Below are positions 29,075 through 37,752 of a DNA stretch of 50,948 bases, piece after piece. A program made the position numbers and the translations under genes. Location of the stretch: the NCBI GenBank assembly GCA_011390385.1, contig JAABSN010000002.1, positions 1 through 50,948 of the forward strand, in the 5' to 3' direction. The stretch's first letter is position 1, and every line of letters begins with the position of its first letter. The notes beneath the pieces were generated by a model. It was not told where the DNA came from. It searched no databases and saw nothing but the letters and a program-made list of their open reading frames with translations. Source of the DNA: Thioalkalivibrio nitratireducens (GTDB lineage: Bacteria > Pseudomonadota > Gammaproteobacteria > Ectothiorhodospirales > Ectothiorhodospiraceae).

Positions 29075-29161
29075 GGTGAGTCTGCTCCAGGCTTGGACGG
29101 GGGTATGGCTTGATTTCACGACCAGCCGATGGGCATCAGAGTTTCCACGGCATTCGTTCGC

Positions 29162-29875
29162 CTACCCGCATTTGCTCTCGCCGCAATTCAGACAGGTGAG
29201 GCAATTGTCCATGGCAACCACGGCCTTGGTGTTGCACTTGCCGCAGAGCTGCGCGCCCGGTGGAAAGGCGTCACCCGGTTCGGCTTCGGTCCTTGCCAGG
29301 TTGCGGCTGGCCTCGAACTGGGTCCGTTTCTCTTCGATGTGCCTGCGCTGGTGTTCGTCCAGTCCGTCATCCGTGATCAGGCCGATCATGCGCATGTGGC
29401 CCTCGATCGCGTCGCCGATCTCCGCAACCAGGGACGGCATGTACCGACCTCCCTTTTTGAAATAGCCGCCGCGCGGGTCGAAGACCGAGCGCAGCTCCTC
29501 GACCAGGAAAGTCACGTCGCCGCCCTTGCGGAACACTGCCGAGATGATTCGGGTCAGCGCGACGATCCACTGGAAGTGGTCCATGTTCTTCGAGTTGATG
29601 AAGATCTCGAACGGTCGGCGCAGTTCGTGCTCGGTACCCGGATTCAGCACGACATCATTGATCGTTACGTACAGCGCATGCTCGGACAGCGGCGTCTTGA
29701 TCTTGTACGTGGACCCCATGAGCATCTCGGGCCGTTCGAGCTTCTCGTGCATCTGCACGACCTTGCTGTCCGGATCCTCGACGTTCTGCTCGCTACCGGC
29801 ACCCGATTCCGCGCTCGGCTTGTGGTCACGGGAAACCTCGAAACCGATGATCTTCTTGTCAATCTGGATGGTCAT
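29162..29875 (-). CDS. nrdJb: Class II ribonucleotide reductase small partner NrdJb (TSCPD protein)
   Basis: A 237-residue protein. The central part (about 50-165) matches the TSCPD/NrdJb region: TYKIKTPLSEHALYVTIND, RRPFEIFINSKN and GGDVTFLVEELRSVFDPRGG. The C terminus is cysteine-rich (CGKCNTKAVV, CLTCLNCGESKC), the expected redox-shuttle or zinc-ribbon tail that reduces the active site of vitamin B12-dependent reductases. As in Pseudomonas, the class II enzyme is split into NrdJa and NrdJb. It starts 15 bp after nrdJa. Confidence 0.88.
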   Translation of the reverse strand: MTIQIDKKIIGFEVSRDHKPSAESGAGSEQNVEDPDSKVVQMHEKLERPEMLMGSTYKIKTPLSEHALYVTINDVVLNPGTEHELRRPFEIFINSKNMDHFQWIVALTRIISAVFRKGGDVTFLVEELRSVFDPRGGYFKKGGRYMPSLVAEIGDAIEGHMRMIGLITDDGLDEHQRRHIEEKRTQFEASRNLARTEAEPGDAFPPGAQLCGKCNTKAVVAMDNCLTCLNCGESKCG

Positions 29876-29890
29876 GATCGCGCTCCACGC

Positions 29891-32800
29891 TCAGAACTTG
29901 CCGTAATACCCTTCCTTCAGGGCATCGTAGAGGTTGGCGGCGGTGTGGGTTTCGCCGTCGTACTCGACTTCCTCGTTGCCCCTGGCCTCGATCACGGTGC
30001 CGTCTTCCAGGGCGAAACGGTAGGTCGTACCGGCCAGATCCTTCTCCTTGACCAGTACCCCCTGAAATGCCTCCGGATTGAAGCGGAAGGTCGTGCAACC
30101 CTTCAGGCCCTGCTGCCAGGCATAGAGATAGATGTCCTTGAACGCGTCGAACGGGTAATCAGTCGGCACGTTGGCCGTCTTGGAGATCGATGAATCGATC
30201 CACTTCTGTGCTGCCGCCTGCACGTCCACATGCGCTTTCGGAGTAATGTCGTCGGCGGTAATGAAATAATCGGGGAGTTGCTGATCGGGATTCTCGGAGT
30301 ACGGCATCGCGCGCGGATTCACGAGTTCCCGATAGGCCAGTAATTCGTAGGAGAAAACATCGACCTTTTCCTTCGATTTCTTGCCGCTGCGGATCACGTT
30401 GCGGGCGTAGTGATGGGCGAAGCTGGGCTCGATGCCATTGCTCGCGTTATTCGCCAGCGACAACGAGATCGTGCCAGTGGGCGCGATCGAACTGTGGTGG
30501 GTGAAGCGACAACCTTCGGCCGAGATCGCTTCCACCAACTTCGGTTCCACTTCGGCGATACGCTGCATGTAGCGGCTGTAGCGCGCATGCAGCACCCGCC
30601 CCTTGACCCGGTCTCCCTGCTTGAAACCGTCGCGCGCCATCTCGGGACGCTGGCGCAGCATCTTCGCGGTCACAGGGAATTCCTCGTCCATGATCGGTGC
30701 GGGCCCTTTTTCCCGCGCCAGTTCCAGGCCCGCCCGCCAGCCTGCGAGCGCCATTTCCCGGGTCACGCGCTCGGTGAATTCCAGCGACTCGTCGTCGCCA
30801 TATTTCATCCCCAGCATGGTCACCGACGACCCAAGCCCGAGGTAACCCATGCCGTGGCGGCGCTTGCGCAGAATTTCCTCACGTTGCTCGGCCAGCGGCA
30901 GCCCGTTGACCTCGACGACGTTGTCCAGCATGCGCGTGAACACCGAGACGGTCTCGCCAAAGGCCTCCCAGTCGAAACGGGCCTGGTCGGTGAACGGCGC
31001 GACGACGAACCGGGTAAGGTTGATCGACCCGAGCAGACAGGCGCCGAAGGGGGGCAGTCCCTGCTCGCCGCAGTTGTGGGCGTGCAAACCATTGGCATCG
31101 AAGGCATTGATGCCGGGTACCTGTACGTCATACACATCTTCCACCCCGGCAGGCACGACGGCTTCCACCCGTGCCGTGAAGCGCTCGCGGTTCAGCTTGC
31201 GCCGGTAGCCACCGAGCAGGCCCTTCAGCCGAGCAGCCTTGTCGCTGTCGGTGAAACCGATCTGCGCGGCGAACTCCTGCAGGTTTTCCCCGCTGATGAC
31301 CAGTTCATGCTGTGCCCGAACAACATATTGGGCTTGCCCGCCCCTGCCATCAGGCAACAGGGCGGTACTGACCATGCGGCGGTCGCGATAAAGGGTGGAG
31401 ACGATCCCGAGCCGCAGCAGCATGCGCTGGGTGGCTTCCAGAATGGCGAGATCCGATTGGGCCAGACGCACCGACACGCCCTTTTGCTGACTGCCCTGAA
31501 CAGAACCGTCGGCATCGAATAAACCACGCAGGAAGCCGCAATGGAAAGCGCTGGACTCGGCCTCGATGGCGGGGGTGATCGCCTTGTTACCAGGCCGCAT
31601 GCCCAGTTCCAGAGCCAGGTCACGAATCGCGGCGGTCGACAGGCGCAATTCGTTGCGTCCCGCGGCTTCGTACCAGCCCTGGAAGTCGGCTCGGTGCGGC
31701 AGCTGCCTGGCGGCAGCCAGCGCCTCTGCCATGACCGCCTGCGTGCCGTGGGAAGGGCACGCATCGGGGCCATTCGCCACCGCCTCGGGCCGCCATACCG
31801 AGAGCACCGCTTCGTTTTGCTTGAGCGTGCCGTCGCCCAGCAGCAGCCCCATCAGATAGCCTTCGTTACGACCGTGTTTTCCGGCCCATTCGCGGCTGGC
31901 GCGATGATCGTTGAGCAGAATCCGATCCCCGGCACGCAGCTGACCGGCTTCGCACCATTCGGTCTCGGTGCGGTAGCGCGTATAGGCCGTGACGCGGCGC
32001 AGCCGGTGATCGCGGGTGAGGCGCAGGCGGTAACCTTCGCGGGTTTGCAACTCGACGACGGACTTGGTGCCGGTTCTGAAAAAGCCCTCCTGGCCGGTGG
32101 CATGGTCCCGACCATCGACGCGGGCCAGGAAGGGCCGGCCCACCAGTCCACTGACCTGGCGCGGCCCGCTGGAGGTCTGCACCCAGGTGTCGCCGGTGAC
32201 ACATGGATTGGTGGAGCGGATCGACTCGCACCACCAGTTGTTGTTCATTTCGTTGTACTGGTCGATCAGGATGAAACCCGGTTCGGCATAATCATAGGTG
32301 GAGGCCATGATCACGTCCCAGAGCCGGCGCGCTGGGATCGTCTTGTAGATGCGGCAGGCGACCTGACCAGCATCGTTGGTGAGGTAGCCCTCGGTGTTCG
32401 GCCAATCGCGCCAAAGCACCTGTTCCGGATCGTTCAGGTCGATGGTGCCCTGGGCGATCTCGACATCGGTGATCGGGAAAGCGAGCGGCCAGCGATGATC
32501 GTTCTGCACCGCGGCCATGAAGTCCGCGGTGATCAACAGCGAGAGGTTGAACTGGCGCAGCGTGCCATCGGCCCGCTTGGCGCGGATGAACTCGACCACA
32601 TCCGGGTGGCCGATGTCGAAGGTCGCCATCTGCGCCCCGCGCCGCCCGCCCGCGGACGAGATGGTGAAACACATCTTGTCGTAGATATCCATGAACGACA
32701 GCGGCCCGGACGTATACGCGCCGGCGCCGGAAACATAGGCGCCTCGAGGCCGCAGGGTACTGAATTCATAACCGATCCCGCATCCGCTCTTCAGCGTCAT

Positions 32801-33124
32801 CCCGGCCTCGTGCAGCTTGCCGAGGATATCGTCCATCGAATCGCGGATGGTACCGGAGACCGTGCAGTTGATCGTCGAGGTGGCGGGCTTGTGCGCCTGC
32901 GCGCCGGCATTGGCGACGATGCGTCCGGCCGGAATCGCGCCCTGGCGCAGCGCCCAAAGGAAGCGTTCATACCAGTGCTCACGCTGTTCCGGAGTCGCCT
33001 CGATGTCGGCCAGCGCACGGGCTACGCGTTTCCAGGTACCATCGATGTCGCGATCCAGAATCGTGCCGTCGTTGGCCTTCAGTCGGTATTTCTGGTCCCA
33101 GATTTCCATTGCCGCCGGCTGCAT
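29891..33124 (-). CDS. nrdJa: Class II (B12-dependent) ribonucleotide reductase NrdJa, intein-containing precursor
   Basis: A 1077-residue precursor, about 700 residues after splicing. The enzyme reduces ribonucleotides using adenosylcobalamin. Extein landmarks: INCTVSG (substrate-side Cys), MTLKSGCGIGYEFSTLRPRG, GRRGAQMATF, the radical motif NPCGEQ (split by the intein), GMGYLGLGS, APTGTISL and the C-terminal FALEDGTVIEARGNEE strand. ATG 33124 is chosen because GGGAGG lies 5 bases upstream; alternatives at 33178 and 33184 add 18-20 residues. Candidate NrdR boxes lie at 33201-33247. nrdJb follows 15 bp downstream. Confidence 0.93.
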   Translation of the reverse strand: MQPAAMEIWDQKYRLKANDGTILDRDIDGTWKRVARALADIEATPEQREHWYERFLWALRQGAIPAGRIVANAGAQAHKPATSTINCTVSGTIRDSMDDILGKLHEAGMTLKSGCGIGYEFSTLRPRGAYVSGAGAYTSGPLSFMDIYDKMCFTISSAGGRRGAQMATFDIGHPDVVEFIRAKRADGTLRQFNLSLLITADFMAAVQNDHRWPLAFPITDVEIAQGTIDLNDPEQVLWRDWPNTEGYLTNDAGQVACRIYKTIPARRLWDVIMASTYDYAEPGFILIDQYNEMNNNWWCESIRSTNPCVTGDTWVQTSSGPRQVSGLVGRPFLARVDGRDHATGQEGFFRTGTKSVVELQTREGYRLRLTRDHRLRRVTAYTRYRTETEWCEAGQLRAGDRILLNDHRASREWAGKHGRNEGYLMGLLLGDGTLKQNEAVLSVWRPEAVANGPDACPSHGTQAVMAEALAAARQLPHRADFQGWYEAAGRNELRLSTAAIRDLALELGMRPGNKAITPAIEAESSAFHCGFLRGLFDADGSVQGSQQKGVSVRLAQSDLAILEATQRMLLRLGIVSTLYRDRRMVSTALLPDGRGGQAQYVVRAQHELVISGENLQEFAAQIGFTDSDKAARLKGLLGGYRRKLNRERFTARVEAVVPAGVEDVYDVQVPGINAFDANGLHAHNCGEQGLPPFGACLLGSINLTRFVVAPFTDQARFDWEAFGETVSVFTRMLDNVVEVNGLPLAEQREEILRKRRHGMGYLGLGSSVTMLGMKYGDDESLEFTERVTREMALAGWRAGLELAREKGPAPIMDEEFPVTAKMLRQRPEMARDGFKQGDRVKGRVLHARYSRYMQRIAEVEPKLVEAISAEGCRFTHHSSIAPTGTISLSLANNASNGIEPSFAHHYARNVIRSGKKSKEKVDVFSYELLAYRELVNPRAMPYSENPDQQLPDYFITADDITPKAHVDVQAAAQKWIDSSISKTANVPTDYPFDAFKDIYLYAWQQGLKGCTTFRFNPEAFQGVLVKEKDLAGTTYRFALEDGTVIEARGNEEVEYDGETHTAANLYDALKEGYYGKF
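31073..32203 (-). other. Intein (377 residues) with LAGLIDADG homing endonuclease
   Basis: The insertion lies inside nrdJa between NP and CGEQ. It starts with Cys (CVTGDTWVQ, block A), has block B LTRDHRLR (TxxH at intein residues 63-66), two endonuclease motifs (GYLMGLLLGDG about 115-125 and GFLRGLFDADG about 223-233), block F VEDVYDVQVPG, and ends HAHN (penultimate His, terminal Asn). The +1 residue is Cys, the thiyl-radical Cys of the host. All residues for standard class 1 splicing are present, so it should be functional. Both DOD motifs keep the acidic residue, so nuclease activity is possible. Confidence 0.95.
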
Positions 33125-33200
33125 GGGAACCTCCCGGGTCGAATCGCTGACGGACTGCAGGTGCGTGTCGCCTCGCATGTGCATGACATTCCTTGGGTTT

Positions 33201-33216
33201 ATACCACTTGTTGTGC
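33201..33216 (-). promoter_or_regulatory. Candidate NrdR box 1 upstream of nrdJa
   Basis: ATACCACTTGTTGTGC matches the NrdR box consensus acaCwAtATaTwGtgt at about 10 of 16 positions. It overlaps TATAAA (33198-33203 on the minus strand), a possible -10 of the nrdJ promoter, and lies 31 bp from the second candidate box. Confidence 0.4.
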
Positions 33217-33231
33217 AAAATGGCCCGCGAA

Positions 33232-33247
33232 ACACTACATCTGGTAT
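33232..33247 (-). promoter_or_regulatory. Candidate NrdR box 2 upstream of nrdJa
   Basis: ACACTACATCTGGTAT matches the NrdR consensus at about 12 of 16 positions, in a palindrome-like arrangement. The start-to-start distance to box 1 is 31 bp, close to the three-turn spacing usual for tandem NrdR boxes. NrdR represses ribonucleotide reductase operons. Confidence 0.45.
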
Positions 33248-33397
33248 TCGCCCAACGGAGACTAGACCCATGGCCGGAACGCGTCAATGCCCTCGCTACG
33301 CAGACCAGCCTTCTGGCCGATTGCCTTTCATGGCCAGGGGTGGCCCCGGGCCATGATCGCCAGTGCCGCGCTACGCGCGCAGTACGAAGCCCCGTGT

Positions 33398-34924
33398 TCA
33401 GCCTTTCCCGAGCGCAGCGAGGTCGAGGCCTTCGAAACCGGCCAGGAAGGTGCTCAGGCGCCTGGTGATTCGATCAACGCCACCGGCGACCTCCGACTCG
33501 ATGTTCAGCGGCATCACGGGATCATGCAGCGACAGGCGCAGCAGGAACCAACCGGACTCCTCCGGAGCCGTGCACGCGACACGCACTCCCTCGTGCGTAT
33601 TCGGGACGACGGTCCAGCCCGGCTCGTCGACAACCTTGTCGCGCAACGCATCGATCACGCTGTTGCCATAGTTGGCGAAGTCGGCAGCGGTGACCCCAAG
33701 GCGATGTTCCCGACTCTCGGTCGGCTCGCGCAGGTGGGCAATCAGATCGACCAGATCCCTTCCATCAGCCCGTGCACGCGCCAGCTCGATCAGCAGCATC
33801 GCCATCAGGTAGGCACCGTCATCCAGAAAGTGATTCTCCTTCAGCGCCGCATGGCCGGAAGTCTCGATCGCGAGCCAACACTCCTGCCCTTGCGCATTCA
33901 GACGCAGTGCTTCGTTGATCACATTGCGATAGCCGCGCCGGAAGCGGTGATGCACGCCGCCCAGATGCCGCTCGATGAAATCCGTGAGTCCATCCGAAGT
34001 GATGGAGTCGGTGACGATCGTCGAGCCGGGATGTTCGCGCAACACCATCGCCGCCGCCAGCGCAACCAGCCGATTACGGTTGATCTCGTGGCCCCGCGCG
34101 TCGACGGCAGCGGCGCGGTCGACATCGGGGTCGAAAATGATGCCGAGATCGGCCCGATGTTCCAGCACCGCGCTGCGCAGCGACGCCATCGCCTCCGGGT
34201 GTTCCGGGTTCGGCACGTGGTTGGGAAAGGCGCCGTCGGGCTCGAGGAACTGGCTGCCGGCGGTGTCGGCCCCAAGCGGCTCGAGGACCTCGCCCGCGAA
34301 GAAGCCCCCCGCCCCGTTGCTCGCATCGACCACGATCCGCAGCCCGCGCAGGGGCTGGTCGGGGTGGACCGGATGCGCCGCACCCTCCCGGATGCGCTCG
34401 ACCAATTGCGCGGTGTAGACCGGCATGAAATCAGCTGTGACGATCGCGCCCGGCGCGGCCCCAGAACGGAGATCGCCTTCCTGTGCCAGCCGCAGCAGCT
34501 CGGAGACATCCTCACGGTTGAAGCCACCCCTCGCGGTGAAGAATTTGCAGCCATTGCGATGCGACGGGAGATGGCTAGCCGTCAGCATCACTGCGCCGTC
34601 ACAGCGGAAACCCGGCGTGACGGTGCTCATGAACATGGCCGGCGTCGATGCCATGCCGAAATCCAGCACCCTGACTCCACCGGAGGCCATCCCCTCCATC
34701 AGCGCCGTCATCAGCGCCGGCCCGCTGATCCGGCAGTCCCGCCCCACGGATACGGTCAATGCGGCAGCTTCCCTGCCGATGGACCCGGCCAGCCAATGGA
34801 CAAAAGCGAGACCCAGGCGCCGCATCACTTCGGGCGTGAGATTGACCTCTGTCGGGGGAATACCCTCGGTGGGCATCGCCACTCCGCGGATGTCGGAACC
34901 ATTCTGCAGTGCATCCCAGTTCAT
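33398..34924 (-). CDS. Phosphomannomutase/phosphoglucomutase family protein
   Basis: A 508-residue alpha-D-phosphohexomutase. The catalytic phosphoserine lies in MLTASHLPSHRNG, the metal-binding loop is FDPDVDRAA, the sugar-binding loop is AIETSGHAALKENHFLDDGAY, and the phosphate-binding C-terminal segment is NTHEGVRVACTAPEESGWFLLR. It begins DIRGVA with the opening strand. It would interconvert hexose 1- and 6-phosphates for polysaccharide synthesis; the exact sugar is unclear, as it differs from typical AlgC in the SHLPS loop. The ATG at 34924 is chosen by family alignment; an in-frame extension to 35119 would overlap the next gene. Confidence 0.85.
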   Translation of the reverse strand: MNWDALQNGSDIRGVAMPTEGIPPTEVNLTPEVMRRLGLAFVHWLAGSIGREAAALTVSVGRDCRISGPALMTALMEGMASGGVRVLDFGMASTPAMFMSTVTPGFRCDGAVMLTASHLPSHRNGCKFFTARGGFNREDVSELLRLAQEGDLRSGAAPGAIVTADFMPVYTAQLVERIREGAAHPVHPDQPLRGLRIVVDASNGAGGFFAGEVLEPLGADTAGSQFLEPDGAFPNHVPNPEHPEAMASLRSAVLEHRADLGIIFDPDVDRAAAVDARGHEINRNRLVALAAAMVLREHPGSTIVTDSITSDGLTDFIERHLGGVHHRFRRGYRNVINEALRLNAQGQECWLAIETSGHAALKENHFLDDGAYLMAMLLIELARARADGRDLVDLIAHLREPTESREHRLGVTAADFANYGNSVIDALRDKVVDEPGWTVVPNTHEGVRVACTAPEESGWFLLRLSLHDPVMPLNIESEVAGGVDRITRRLSTFLAGFEGLDLAALGKG

Positions 34925-35109
34925 GGAATGTATTGTCCCACGGCAGGCCGGGGGGCGCACCAGCACCTGCACGAGAATCCGAGCGCGCCCGCCAGCAAGC
35001 CTCCTGCGTGTTGCCAGAGAACGCTTGCACGGGCTGCGCATCGAAGCGGCGCACACCGCTATATTCATCAGTGGACAGTGCGCCCCACAACCATGACCTG
35101 GAGCCATGA

Positions 35110-35751
35110 ATGGATGCAACGGAACAGTCCCTGCGCCGCGAGATCATTGCCACCTGTCTGCGCATGAACCGCGATGGCATCAACCAGGGAACCTCGGGCA
35201 ACGTCAGCGCGCGCTGGGGCGAAGGCATGCTGATCACGCCTTCGGGCATCCCCTACGACGAGCTGCAGGATACGGACATCGTGTTCGTCACCGCGGACGG
35301 GATCCATGCCGCCGGCGAACGGCCGTCCAGCGAGTGGCGATTTCATCTCGCGATCCTGCAGTCGCGACCGGAAGTCGGCGCGGTGGTACATACACACTCG
35401 ATCCACGCCACTGCGCTGGCGATGCGCGGCATGGAAATTCCGGCGGCGCATTACATGATTGCCGCCGCCGGAGGTGCAAACATCCGCTGCGCACCCTATG
35501 CCACTTTCGGCACCCGGGAGCTTTCCGACCTTGCCGTGGCAGCCCTGGAAGGGCGCCATGCCTGCCTGCTGGCCAATCACGGGGTGATCGCTACCGGGCC
35601 GAACCTGCGCAAGGCGCTGTGGCTGGCCGGCGAAGTCGAGGTACTGGCGCAGCAGTACATCCTGAGCCTCATGCTGGGCGGTCCGACATTGCTGTCCGAA
35701 GACGATGTCGGGCGGGCCATCGAGCGTTTCCGCGCGTATGGCGTCCGTTGA
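35110..35751 (+). CDS. Class II aldolase, L-fuculose-phosphate aldolase-like
   Basis: A 213-residue zinc-dependent aldolase of the FucA/AraD family. The phosphate-binding stretch NQGTSGNVSARWGEGMLITPSG is present. E75 (SSEWRFH) is the catalytic acid/base, and H94, H96 (HTHSIHA) and H157 (ANHGVIA) are the zinc ligands. The likely reaction is reversible cleavage of a sugar phosphate to dihydroxyacetone phosphate and lactaldehyde or a similar aldehyde. TGGAG lies 7 bases before ATG 35110. The gene diverges from the phosphohexomutase. No kinase or isomerase of a fucose pathway is next to it. Confidence 0.87.
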   Translation: MDATEQSLRREIIATCLRMNRDGINQGTSGNVSARWGEGMLITPSGIPYDELQDTDIVFVTADGIHAAGERPSSEWRFHLAILQSRPEVGAVVHTHSIHATALAMRGMEIPAAHYMIAAAGGANIRCAPYATFGTRELSDLAVAALEGRHACLLANHGVIATGPNLRKALWLAGEVEVLAQQYILSLMLGGPTLLSEDDVGRAIERFRAYGVR

Positions 35752-35771
35752 CGCGTTCCATCGAAGGCCCT

Positions 35772-35796
35772 CGAGCCGGTGTCTGTTTCCGGCTCG
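35772..35796 (+). terminator. Candidate hairpin after the aldolase gene
   Basis: 8-bp arms CGAGCCGG and CCGGCTCG around a 9-nt loop, 20 bp after the aldolase stop. There is no T run, so it is a weak candidate for a terminator or RNA-stabilising structure. Confidence 0.25.
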
Positions 35797-36005
35797 GCCC
35801 GGCGCCCTGTCACTGCGGCGAAGGGAAAGAAACCGCAAAACGGAATGCGCTAGCGGACCATGCGCAATGGCGCGGCAATCGGGCCGTGCGTTTGACCCTG
35901 CCGGCCTCGGATCAGATACTTGATCCATGGAATATCATGCCGCGTCGGGACCGTGCCCGCCCGTCACACCCTCCGGCACCAGTGCACTTCCCGGGAGGCG
36001 GAACC

Positions 36006-36866
36006 GTGTGTGAACTGCTCGCCATGTCGAGCCTCGAACCGGCAACGCTGTCGATTTCGCTGGAGGCGTTCTCGGAACACGGGGGACTGAGCGCGCCGCA
36101 CAAGGATGGCTGGGGCGCGGCCTTTTACTCCGGGCGTGATGCGCGCCGACTGCGTGATCCCGGCGCGGCGAGTGGCAGCCCAGGTATCCGCTTCCTCAGC
36201 GAACAACAGTATCGAAGCAACCTGGTACTGGCCCATGTTCGCCAGGCGACCAGAGGATCCGTGTCGCTGGAGAACACGCAGCCGTTCGCACGCGAACTCG
36301 GCGGGCGCATGCACGTGTTTGCTCATAATGGGGATCTGATCGGCCTGGAAGATGCCGCCGGTGCGCGGCTGGGGCGGTTTCTGCCCATCGGCGACACCGA
36401 TTCCGAGCATGCCTTTTGCGCACTGCTTGCGCGCCTGGAACCTCTCTGGGCGGGGGACGAACCACCCACGCTGGAAAGGCGGCTTGATGAGATCAAGCAA
36501 TTCGCCGCGTTGCTCAGGCGGTTCGGACCCGCGAATTTTCTTTACGCCGACAGCGAGTACCTGTACGTGCATGGACACGAACGGACACAGGAAGCCTCGG
36601 GAAAAATCGAACCGCCCGGCCTTTACAGCCTGTGCCGGACCTGCCCCTCCAGGCGCGAGGGCCGGACACCGAAGCCGATCGAAGGTCTCAAGCTGGGGCT
36701 GACCGAGGCGCACCAGCGGGTGACACTGGTCGCAAGCGTGCCGTTGACCACCGAGGACTGGCAACCGGTCGTCGCAGGCGAAGTGCTCGCACTCAAGGGG
36801 GGAGCAATCGTTGCCCGTTGCCATGCCGACGGGTCAATGGTGAAGACCGGTCCGCTCGTTGCCTGA
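36006..36866 (+). CDS. Class II glutamine amidotransferase domain protein (YafJ-like)
   Basis: A 286-residue protein with an Ntn-type glutaminase domain. The GTG at 36006 places Cys at position 2 (MCELLAMSS), as required for the N-terminal nucleophile after Met removal, and GGAGG sits 7 bases before it. Family segments: GLSAPHKDGWGAAFY, LVLAHVRQATRGSVSLENTQPF, FAHNGDLIG and GDTDSEHAFCALL. It lacks a synthase domain, as in E. coli YafJ. The acceptor of the ammonia is not known. The frame is open upstream to 35106, but that stretch overlaps the aldolase gene in another frame and is not coding. Confidence 0.88.
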   Translation: MCELLAMSSLEPATLSISLEAFSEHGGLSAPHKDGWGAAFYSGRDARRLRDPGAASGSPGIRFLSEQQYRSNLVLAHVRQATRGSVSLENTQPFARELGGRMHVFAHNGDLIGLEDAAGARLGRFLPIGDTDSEHAFCALLARLEPLWAGDEPPTLERRLDEIKQFAALLRRFGPANFLYADSEYLYVHGHERTQEASGKIEPPGLYSLCRTCPSRREGRTPKPIEGLKLGLTEAHQRVTLVASVPLTTEDWQPVVAGEVLALKGGAIVARCHADGSMVKTGPLVA

Positions 36867-36911
36867 AGCAATGGAAGAAATCGTTCGGATAGCACTTCGC
36901 GTGAAAGTCAT

Positions 36912-36947
36912 CCGCAGGGTGCCGTGAGGCGAAGCCGAACCGCACCG
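36912..36947 (-). repeat. Dispersed intergenic repeat, copy B
   Basis: Reverse complement of the repeat at 12548-12584, differing by one base deletion and one substitution. It lies in the 251-bp gap between the glutamine amidotransferase and DUF3501 genes. A 16-bp sequence, GCAATTCGCTGCGCTC, at 36993-37008 in the same gap also occurs at 5529-5544 between the allophanate hydrolase and ureG genes. Confidence 0.75.
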
Positions 36948-37117
36948 GAAACACGACAGCCCTGGCCTCCATGCCCCCGAACCTCGGCCGGCGCAATTCG
37001 CTGCGCTCATTGACACCCTACGCCTTGTCATTGTCATGGCTGCTGAGCCACCCGGTGCATGATGGCCGGGCTGCGAGAGCACGTGCACGATCCACCGATG
37101 GACACGCGAACCCGGCG

Positions 37118-37711
37118 TCAGTTGACGGTATCCAGATCCGCGGCCAACGAGTCACGCATGGATTGAGACACCGTCTCGACCCGGTGTCTGTAGTGATCGT
37201 GATCGACGCCGACCGCGATGGAAGCCCCGTTTTTCACCGCAGACACCATGTCTGTACTCAGCTCGAAACGCAGGAAGTGCACTGAAGAAGTCTTTTCCTC
37301 GGTGTCCCGCTCGAGGTCCTCGTCGGAAATGGGGTAGACCTTGTCGAAGCCATCGATCTGTACGTAGGTCTGGTCCTCGATTCCGATCAGCTGGGACAGG
37401 GCGACCTTGCGCTCGTCGGTGTCGGGGAACTCGACCATCATCGTGGCCTTCCAGTTGCTTCCGTCCGGAATCAACGGGTTGTAGGCATCCAGCTCATCCT
37501 GGATACCCGCCGCATCGAAAATCTTCTCGGCTCGCAGCATTTCCTGGATCTGGTAGAGCATCGTCTTATGATCCTCGAAATGCAGGGTCACGTTAGGCCC
37601 CACCTGCAGTACGCGGTTCTTCTTGTGCTGCATCACCTCGGCACGGAAGCCGGGGCGCATCTCCGAATATTTTTCCAGAGAGAAAAGATCTTCTCGGCTG
37701 AGTTTGCTCAC
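37118..37711 (-). CDS. DUF3501 family protein
   Basis: A 197-residue soluble protein matching DUF3501: SREDLFSLEKYSEMRPGFRAEVMQHKKNR near the N terminus, then VTLHFEDHKTMLYQIQEMLRAE, and GVDHDHYRH near the end. Function is unknown; in many proteobacteria it is encoded beside rubrerythrin and an iron-sulfur CCG-domain protein, as here. The GTG at 37711 is preferred (GGAGG 5 bases upstream) over a TTG at 37756, which overlaps the preceding gene. It is the last gene of the minus-strand operon from 39935. Confidence 0.85.
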   Translation of the reverse strand: MSKLSREDLFSLEKYSEMRPGFRAEVMQHKKNRVLQVGPNVTLHFEDHKTMLYQIQEMLRAEKIFDAAGIQDELDAYNPLIPDGSNWKATMMVEFPDTDERKVALSQLIGIEDQTYVQIDGFDKVYPISDEDLERDTEEKTSSVHFLRFELSTDMVSAVKNGASIAVGVDHDHYRHRVETVSQSMRDSLAADLDTVN

Positions 37712-37752
37712 ACTTGCCTCCACTCGTTCCTCTCGCCCCGCATCACGGGCGT

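Noticed and set aside
31541..33265. 574-codon plus-strand open frame opposite nrdJa
   Set aside because: Antisense to the intein and extein of NrdJa, which are both well supported.
33287..35167. 626-codon plus-strand open frame opposite the phosphohexomutase
   Set aside because: Antisense to a gene with intact catalytic motifs.
35106..36005. Upstream in-frame extension of the glutamine amidotransferase
   Set aside because: Runs through the aldolase gene in another frame; the true start must place Cys at position 2, as the GTG at 36006 does.
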